Assembly: GCF_021165955.1 (NCBI RefSeq)
Contig: NZ_CP088952.1
Coordinates: 4,278,001-4,342,000, forward strand
Direction of reading: 5' to 3'
DNA from: Massilia endophytica
GTDB lineage: Bacteria; Pseudomonadota; Gammaproteobacteria; Burkholderiales; Burkholderiaceae_D
DNA length: 64,000 nucleotides
Below, piece after piece: positions 58,636-64,000 of the stretch. The stretch's first letter is position 1. Every line of letters starts with the position of its first letter. The notes beneath the pieces are model-generated. The model searched no databases. It had not been told where the DNA came from and worked only from the letters and a program-made list of their open reading frames with translations. A program made the translations under genes and the position numbers.

Positions 58636-59622
58636 TTAGCGGGTGACCATGAGGGCGGCGCGGAGGCCGATGCGGACGTCGGGGTTGGGGAAGACGACGT
58701 ACTCTTCTTCATTCTCGACGCGATAGACCGTTTCGCCGTCGCGCGCGATCTCGTCGCCGCGCTTGAGGACAGTGAAGTTTTGCGTGTCCTTGCCGAAGGC
58801 CATGCGGAAGCCGTCGCTTTGCTTGATGATGTTGCGCGCAACCTTGAAGACCTGCGGCGGCGCCACCTGCTTCAGGGCCTCGCCGCGCAGCAGGCTGTCC
58901 AGGGCGCGGCTGGCGTCCGCGAACTGGCTCAGATCGTTCTGGCCGAGGGTGCCGATCTTGCCCAGTTCGACCGTGGTGCCCGCCGCGCCATGGTGCTCGG
59001 CGCTGTAGTAGCTGTAGGTGCCCACGGAGGCCGGGTTCATGATGATGGCGCCAATCGCGGCCGCCCCCATCCAGTCGATCAGCTTGCGCTTTGCACTGTC
59101 CTCGATCAGGTCGGGGACGATGGCGAAGGCGGGATAGAAGGACGGACGGATGGCCGTGTGCAGGTCGAGGTGCCAGCGCTCCTTGCCCGCATTGGCGAAG
59201 AAGGCACTGGTCGCGGCGATCATGACGTCCGCGCGCGCGGCTTCGGCGGTGCCCGCCAGCGTGCCGCGTTCGGGACGGAACATGCGGTTGAGGTCCGCGT
59301 CGATGAAGCGCTTGCCTTCGCGGATGGCGCCGATATTGCCGACGCAGAGCATCAGGTCCACCGCCAGCTTTTCCGGTTCCTGCGCGAGCGCGTCGAGCAG
59401 GAAGGCGGTGAGTTCGATCGGTCCCGTTTCATCGCCATGCACGCCGACCGATACCAGAACGGCGGGACGGTTCCCGCCTTTCCTGATCGTGAGGATGCCG
59501 TCCGCCGGTTCTTCAACGGCGAAGCCCGCAGCCCGGAAGCTGCGCGCGACTGAGCTGAAGTCGGCTTCGGCCAGCGCACGCACTGCCGATGGCAGTGCGC
59601 TGCCTTGTGCTGCACCGGCCAT
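58636..59622 (-). CDS. astE: Succinylglutamate desuccinylase (AstE)
   Basis: 328 residues of the M14-like AstE/AspA family. The zinc ligands are His62 and Glu65 (GVHGDETGP) and His155 (LDLHTAI), with catalytic Glu219 (TVELGKIG). It releases glutamate and succinate from N-succinylglutamate, the last step of the AST arginine pathway. The rest of the ast operon is not here. The start codon follows the glutamate dehydrogenase stop with no gap (TAAATG), so product and next enzyme are coupled: AstE makes glutamate and the GDH oxidises it. Confidence 0.87.
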   Translation of the reverse strand: MAGAAQGSALPSAVRALAEADFSSVARSFRAAGFAVEEPADGILTIRKGGNRPAVLVSVGVHGDETGPIELTAFLLDALAQEPEKLAVDLMLCVGNIGAIREGKRFIDADLNRMFRPERGTLAGTAEAARADVMIAATSAFFANAGKERWHLDLHTAIRPSFYPAFAIVPDLIEDSAKRKLIDWMGAAAIGAIIMNPASVGTYSYYSAEHHGAAGTTVELGKIGTLGQNDLSQFADASRALDSLLRGEALKQVAPPQVFKVARNIIKQSDGFRMAFGKDTQNFTVLKRGDEIARDGETVYRVENEEEYVVFPNPDVRIGLRAALMVTR

Positions 59623-62600
59623 TTACGCTGCCTGCGCCATGCCGACGGCGTTCACTGCCTCGGACAGGGCCCATACGTCGAGCATTGCCTGTTCCAGGTC
59701 CGTGGCGACGGGATAGCCGGAGAGGCCCAGCGTGCAGGTGACGACTTCCACCGCTTCCACCGCGTCGTGGCCTTCCGTGGCTCGCAGCAGCACTTGCGTG
59801 AGCAGGCGCTGTTGCGTGCGGCGCAGGGCCTGCAGGGCGTAGGCGCGCAGCTGTTCCTGGGAGCGGTTCGCTGCAGGCAGCTTGAGGCCGCGCTCCAGGT
59901 TGTCGATGCCTGCCTGGCTGCGCAGGGACATGCCCACCTGCAGGAAGGCCGGAAGGTCCATGCCCGCGGGGCGCTTGACGGAGAGCGCCGCGAACACGAA
60001 GGCGGCCACGCCTTCGATCGCATCCAGCGCCTTCCAGGCCTGCACGTACTCCGGACGCAGGCCGGTGTGCGCATCCGCATCCGAAGCGCCCGCCGGGGTG
60101 AGCTTGGAGATGGTGGACGGCTCGCCGAACAGGCGCGCAAGTTCGGCAATGCCGCTGCCGCCGCGCAGCTGGTCTTTCGGCACCGTGAGCGCGCCTTCGA
60201 TCACTGCCTTCAGCATCGTGCGGCTGCGCGCATCGACGGCAATCGCCACGCTGCGCTGTACCTTCAGCATGTCCGCATCGAGCGTGTCGAAGATCGGCGC
60301 CAGGTGCAGGGCGGACCAGGCCTGGCCCCAGGCCAGGATGACGTCCGACTCGTCGCCGCCATGCTGCGCAGCGAGATCGCGGATCATCAATGGGCCGCAG
60401 CGGTTGACCACTTCGTTCGCCAGCACGGTCGCGAGGATGGCGTTGGCCAGCGGGTGGGCCAGCGCGGGACGGGTCGCCACCAGCAGGTCAGGGAAGTAGG
60501 GCTTGAGCACGGACTCGGCCCAGCTTTCCTCCGTCAGCGGCAGGGCGGACAGCATGCGCTTGTAGCGGTTCTTGACATTGGCGATGACCACGGCCAGTTC
60601 CGGCGTGGTGAGGCCGCGGCCGTCCGTCTTGCGGCGCGCCAGTTCGGCCACGCTTGGCAACTGTTCCAGTTCGCGCGACAGGGCGCCCTCTTCCTCCAGG
60701 CTGGCGATCAGCGCGGCATAGCCTTCCTGCACGTGCGCATCGCCCTGGGCCTGCAGCTCGCGCACCAGGAGGCGCGTCTGCTGGGTGTTGTCGCGCAGGA
60801 CGAGGCGTTCGATATCCCCGGTCATGTCGTTCAGCACGCGGTTGCGCTCTTCTTCGCTCAACTGGCCCGCGTTCACCTCCACGTCCAGCCAGATCTTGGC
60901 GTTCACCTCGTGGTCCGAGCAGTCCACCCCCGCCGAGTTGTCGATGGCGTCGGTGAAGATGCGGCCGCCGGACAGGGCGAACTCGATGCGGCCCGCCTGG
61001 GTCGCGCCCAGGTTGCCGCCTTCGGCCACCACCTTGCAGCGCAGCTCATTGCCGTTGACGCGGATACTGTCGTTGGCGCGGTCCTTGACCTGGGCGTTCG
61101 TTTCGGAGGACGACTTGATGTAGGTGCCGATGCCGCCGTTGTAGAACAGGTCCACCGGCGCGAGCAGGATGCGGTGCATCAGCTCTTCCGGCGTGAGCGA
61201 GGTCTCTTCGATGTCCAGCGCCTTGCGGATCTGCGGCGAGAGCTCGATGCTGCGCACATTGCGCGCAAACACGCCGCCGCCTTCGGAGATCAGCTCCTTG
61301 TTGTAGTCGTCCCAGGAGGAACGCGGCAGCGCGAACATGCGGGCGCGCTCGTCGAAGGACTTCGCGGTGTCCGGGTTCGGGTCGAGGAAGATGTGGCGGT
61401 GGTCGAAGGCCGCCAGCAGCTTGATCTGCTTCGAGAGCAGCATGCCGTTGCCGAACACGTCGCCGGACATGTCGCCCACGCCCACCACGGTGAACGGGGT
61501 GCTGTCCATGTCGTGGCCCATCTCGTAGAAGTGGCGCTTCACTGCCTCGAAGGCGCCCTTGGCCGTGATGCCCAGCTTCTTGTGGTCGTAGCCGTTCGAG
61601 CCGCCCGACGCGAAAGCGTCGCCCAGCCAGAAGCCGCGCTTCACGGCGATGCTGTTGGCGATGTCGGAGAAGGTCGCGGTGCCCTTGTCGGCCGCCACCA
61701 CCAGGTAGGGGTCGTTGCCGTCGTAGCAGACCGTGTCTTCAGGCGGAACGATCTTGCCCAGCACGCGGTTGTCCGTCACTTCCAGCAGGCTGGAAATGAA
61801 GAGGCGGTAGACTGCTTCGCCTTCGGCCGCCACCACGTCGCGCGGGGCGCCTGCCGGCATCTGCTTGCAGACGAAGCCGCCCTTCGCGCCCGCAGGCACG
61901 ATCACGGCGTTCTTCACCATCTGCGCCTTCACGAGGCCCAGCACTTCGGTGCGGTAGTCTTCCATGCGGTCGGACCAGCGCAGGCCGCCGCGCGCCACGG
62001 GGCCGCCGCGCAGGTGCACGCCTTCGAAGCGGCGCGAGAACACGTAGATCTCGCGGAAAGGACGCGGCTCGGGCACCAGCGAGAGCTTGCTGGTGTCGAA
62101 CTTGAAGATGATCTTGTCGCCCTGGCCCACGTTCTGGAAGTAGTTGGTGCGCAGCGTGGCCAGAATCAGGTCGATCAGAGCGGCCAGAATCAGTTCGGTG
62201 TCCGCATGGTTCACGGAAGGCAGGCGCGATTTGATGGCGAGCAGGGTGTCGCGCGCGCCATTGCGCGTGGCTTCGTCCAGCGCGGGGTTGAAGCGCTGCT
62301 TGAAGGCGTCCACGATCTCCTTGACCATCGCAGGCTGCTTGCGCACGGTCTCCGCGATATAGCGCACGGAAAGCTGGGTGCCGGTCTGGCGCCAGTAGCT
62401 CATGTAGGCGCGCACCAGCTGCACTTCATGCGGGGACAGGCCGCCTTCGACCACCAGGCCGTTCAGGCGGCCGTCTTCCACGTCGTTGTTGAACAGTTTG
62501 GTGAACAGGTCTTCCGCCACCTGCGCGATGCCGGGGCGCGCCAGCTTCTCGGCGCTGGATGCGTCCACGGTCAGGCTGGTCACGTAGTGGCGCTTGCCGT

Positions 62601-64000
62601 CGGCGGTGCGGATGGAATGGGCCTGTTCGCGGTCGATGGATACGCCCGCATTGTGCAGGGCGGGCAGCAGAGCGGACAGCGCGGGCACCTTCTCCACCGA
62701 GTAGATGCGGATGGTGGTCGGCGCGCCTTCCGTGGTTTCGATACGGACCGCAGTGTGCGACTCGTCGCCATTGCGCAGGATCTTGTCCAGGTCGTGGAAG
62801 GCCACCACCGGCGAGGTGGTGCTCACGTAATCGACGGGCAGCGTGGAGCACAGGCGGCGCAGCTTGTTGCGCAGCGGCTCGTCCGGCACGGCGTTGGCCA
62901 GCTCGGAGAAGCTGTTGTGCCAGCCGTCCAGGATGGTCAGCAGCGGGCGCTGGATATCGCCCTCCAGGTCCAGCGGATAGCGCGCGGCGCGCGCGATCAG
63001 GTAGACGCGGGCCAGGGGGCCGTCCGCCACCAGGGTCTGCATGGTGACGTTGCTGGCGCCCGAGCTATCCTGCAGGGCGCGCGACAGGGCATTCGCCACG
63101 CTTGCGCTGTAACGCTCGCGCGGCAGGTAGACCAGCACGTTCAGGTGGCGGCCGTACACGTCGCGGCGCGCGAACACCTTGGTGCGGGGCTGCTTGTAGA
63201 GGGACACGACCGAACCGCACACTTCGGCCAGCCATTGCGGGTCCGCTTCCAGCGCTTCGGTGCGCGGCAGGGACTCGAGGATCTCGATGAATTTCTCGGC
63301 GCGGAAGCCTTCCTCGCGTACGCCTGCAATCTGCAGCACCTTGGCGATGCGGCCGCGCGCAAAGGGCAGGCGGGCCAGCGGCGTCAGGTTCGCGGCGCGG
63401 GTGAACAGGCCCACGAAGCAGTGTTCGCCCAGGATATTGCCTTGCGCGTCAGTGTTGCGCACGCCGATGAAGTCCAGCTGCTGGTCGCGGTGCAGGGTGC
63501 CGCTCACGTCCGCCTTCACGATGGACAGGGTATGGCCGCGGCGCGTCAGCGTTTCGAAGTCGCCGGGGATATTGGCCAGGCAGGTGCCGTACACGGGGTG
63601 CGAAGTGTCCTGCAGCACGCCGATGCGGCTCGGGATATCGCGCTCCAGTTCGCGCACGCCCGGCTTGATCTGGTAGTAGGCATAGCCATGCACCTCGAAG
63701 CCTTCCTTGCGCGCCCACTCGAGGAAGGCTGCTACTTCGGCGCCTTCTTCGCTGCGCGACGCGGCGTCCGCGGCGACGGCGCTCATGCGGTCCTGCATGG
63801 CGGCCAGGTCGCGCTTCACGACGGCGGCGTCGCGCGCCACCATTTCGATGCGCTCGACGAGTTCCTTCAGCGCCTGGGCGTCCAGCTCCTCGGAGAGCAG
63901 GCAGAGAACATAGGATTCGGCCTTCGCGCCCTCTTCGCCGACGGCCGCCACGGCGCCGTCCTCGGAGCGGCGCACGCGCAGCACGGCGTTCATCACGCCG
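59623..64000 (-). CDS. gdhB: Large NAD-specific glutamate dehydrogenase, N-terminus outside the window
   Basis: At least 1457 codons are visible. The frame is still open at the window edge, and the family is usually about 1600 residues, so roughly 100-160 residues are missing. The regulatory N-terminal region is followed by the catalytic core with GGLRWSDRMEDYRTEVLGLVKAQMVKNAVIVPAGAKGGFV, which includes the substrate-binding Lys. GGSNGYDHKKLGIT and VVGVGDMSGDVFGNGML, the NAD-binding fold, come next, and a long helical C-terminal region follows. It oxidises glutamate to 2-oxoglutarate and ammonia and is the L-GDH/GdhB type of Streptomyces and Pseudomonas, often activated by arginine, which fits the astE partner. 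Confidence 0.95.
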   Translation of the reverse strand, partial: GVMNAVLRVRRSEDGAVAAVGEEGAKAESYVLCLLSEELDAQALKELVERIEMVARDAAVVKRDLAAMQDRMSAVAADAASRSEEGAEVAAFLEWARKEGFEVHGYAYYQIKPGVRELERDIPSRIGVLQDTSHPVYGTCLANIPGDFETLTRRGHTLSIVKADVSGTLHRDQQLDFIGVRNTDAQGNILGEHCFVGLFTRAANLTPLARLPFARGRIAKVLQIAGVREEGFRAEKFIEILESLPRTEALEADPQWLAEVCGSVVSLYKQPRTKVFARRDVYGRHLNVLVYLPRERYSASVANALSRALQDSSGASNVTMQTLVADGPLARVYLIARAARYPLDLEGDIQRPLLTILDGWHNSFSELANAVPDEPLRNKLRRLCSTLPVDYVSTTSPVVAFHDLDKILRNGDESHTAVRIETTEGAPTTIRIYSVEKVPALSALLPALHNAGVSIDREQAHSIRTADGKRHYVTSLTVDASSAEKLARPGIAQVAEDLFTKLFNNDVEDGRLNGLVVEGGLSPHEVQLVRAYMSYWRQTGTQLSVRYIAETVRKQPAMVKEIVDAFKQRFNPALDEATRNGARDTLLAIKSRLPSVNHADTELILAALIDLILATLRTNYFQNVGQGDKIIFKFDTSKLSLVPEPRPFREIYVFSRRFEGVHLRGGPVARGGLRWSDRMEDYRTEVLGLVKAQMVKNAVIVPAGAKGGFVCKQMPAGAPRDVVAAEGEAVYRLFISSLLEVTDNRVLGKIVPPEDTVCYDGNDPYLVVAADKGTATFSDIANSIAVKRGFWLGDAFASGGSNGYDHKKLGITAKGAFEAVKRHFYEMGHDMDSTPFTVVGVGDMSGDVFGNGMLLSKQIKLLAAFDHRHIFLDPNPDTAKSFDERARMFALPRSSWDDYNKELISEGGGVFARNVRSIELSPQIRKALDIEETSLTPEELMHRILLAPVDLFYNGGIGTYIKSSSETNAQVKDRANDSIRVNGNELRCKVVAEGGNLGATQAGRIEFALSGGRIFTDAIDNSAGVDCSDHEVNAKIWLDVEVNAGQLSEEERNRVLNDMTGDIERLVLRDNTQQTRLLVRELQAQGDAHVQEGYAALIASLEEEGALSRELEQLPSVAELARRKTDGRGLTTPELAVVIANVKNRYKRMLSALPLTEESWAESVLKPYFPDLLVATRPALAHPLANAILATVLANEVVNRCGPLMIRDLAAQHGGDESDVILAWGQAWSALHLAPIFDTLDADMLKVQRSVAIAVDARSRTMLKAVIEGALTVPKDQLRGGSGIAELARLFGEPSTISKLTPAGASDADAHTGLRPEYVQAWKALDAIEGVAAFVFAALSVKRPAGMDLPAFLQVGMSLRSQAGIDNLERGLKLPAANRSQEQLRAYALQALRRTQQRLLTQVLLRATEGHDAVEAVEVVTCTLGLSGYPVATDLEQAMLDVWALSEAVNAVGMAQAA

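Noticed and set aside
58636..59622. Aspartoacylase (AspA) instead of AstE
   Set aside because: Same fold and ligands, but the longer length and the adjacency to glutamate dehydrogenase favour AstE. It is not excluded.
1..64000. Prophage, integrative element, secondary-metabolite or defence island
   Set aside because: No integrase, transposase, phage structural, polyketide/peptide synthase, restriction or toxin-antitoxin genes were recognised. Gene content and codon usage look uniform.

Overview
This 64 kb window is a piece of a high-GC betaproteobacterial chromosome, most likely Oxalobacteraceae (Massilia, Duganella or a close relative). The evidence is the gene content: an AmgK-MurU cell-wall recycling pair, a split three-subunit proton transhydrogenase, a very large NAD-glutamate dehydrogenase, many secreted peptidases and glycosidases, TonB-linked sugar uptake, and overlapping ATGA gene junctions. 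It looks like ordinary chromosome. I see no rRNA, tRNA, CRISPR array, transposase, integrase or prophage genes, and no gene-free stretch longer than about 300 bases.

Layout. 1-3.3 kb: rightward cluster amgK (end only), murU, pepP, ubiH-like. 3.4-11.2 kb: a leftward beta-glucan/cellobiose locus with an MFS sugar transporter and GH3 exoglucosidase, a GH5 lipoprotein glucanase overlapping a GH1 beta-glucosidase, and a LacI repressor. Three related palindromic operators lie in its promoter regions. 11.2-15.2 kb: pntA1-pntA2-pntB and an M28 peptidase. 15.3-18.2 kb: nudJ-mnmA, converging on a receiver-like protein and a Xni-type nuclease. 18.3-20.5 kb: an ECF41 (SigJ) sigma factor, its carboxymuconolactone decarboxylase partner and a GST, with two perfect matches to the published ECF41 promoter. 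20.5-25.6 kb: iron genes feoA-feoB-Cys-rich protein, bfd-tonB, a PKHD hydroxylase and bfr, with two Fur-box-like sites.

25.6-36.5 kb: a sucrose locus that matches the Xanthomonas sux system: suxR-like LacI, suxA-like TonB receptor, amylosucrase, fructokinase and suxC-like transporter. It continues into a chemoreceptor and a second fructokinase-like gene. 36.6-41.0 kb: purB, cytochrome b561 with two YceI proteins, and an unassigned beta-barrel-like protein. 41-45.7 kb: a glycine-zipper stress protein, a GlsB/YeaQ protein, an S46 dipeptidyl peptidase and an FMN reductase. 45.7-53.3 kb: a degenerate metallo-beta-lactamase-like protein, an M14 peptidase, a FUSC protein, an ornithine cyclodeaminase relative, a Cys-cluster protein and a diguanylate cyclase. 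53.3-64 kb: an S9 peptidase with an amino acid permease, an HAD phosphatase, a small membrane protein, a DUF1993 protein, and astE directly after the NAD-glutamate dehydrogenase, which runs off the window.

The genes suggest a polymer- and peptide-scavenging soil or water bacterium. Beta-glucans and sucrose are taken up under separate LacI repressors, peptides are digested in the periplasm and imported, and glutamate enters the TCA cycle through the large GDH. The strongest non-coding observations are the ECF41 promoter pair, the shared LacI operators, the sux-type palindrome, and two families of palindromic intergenic repeats. I did not find a clearly unprecedented system. All family calls rest on reading motifs; no database search was possible.
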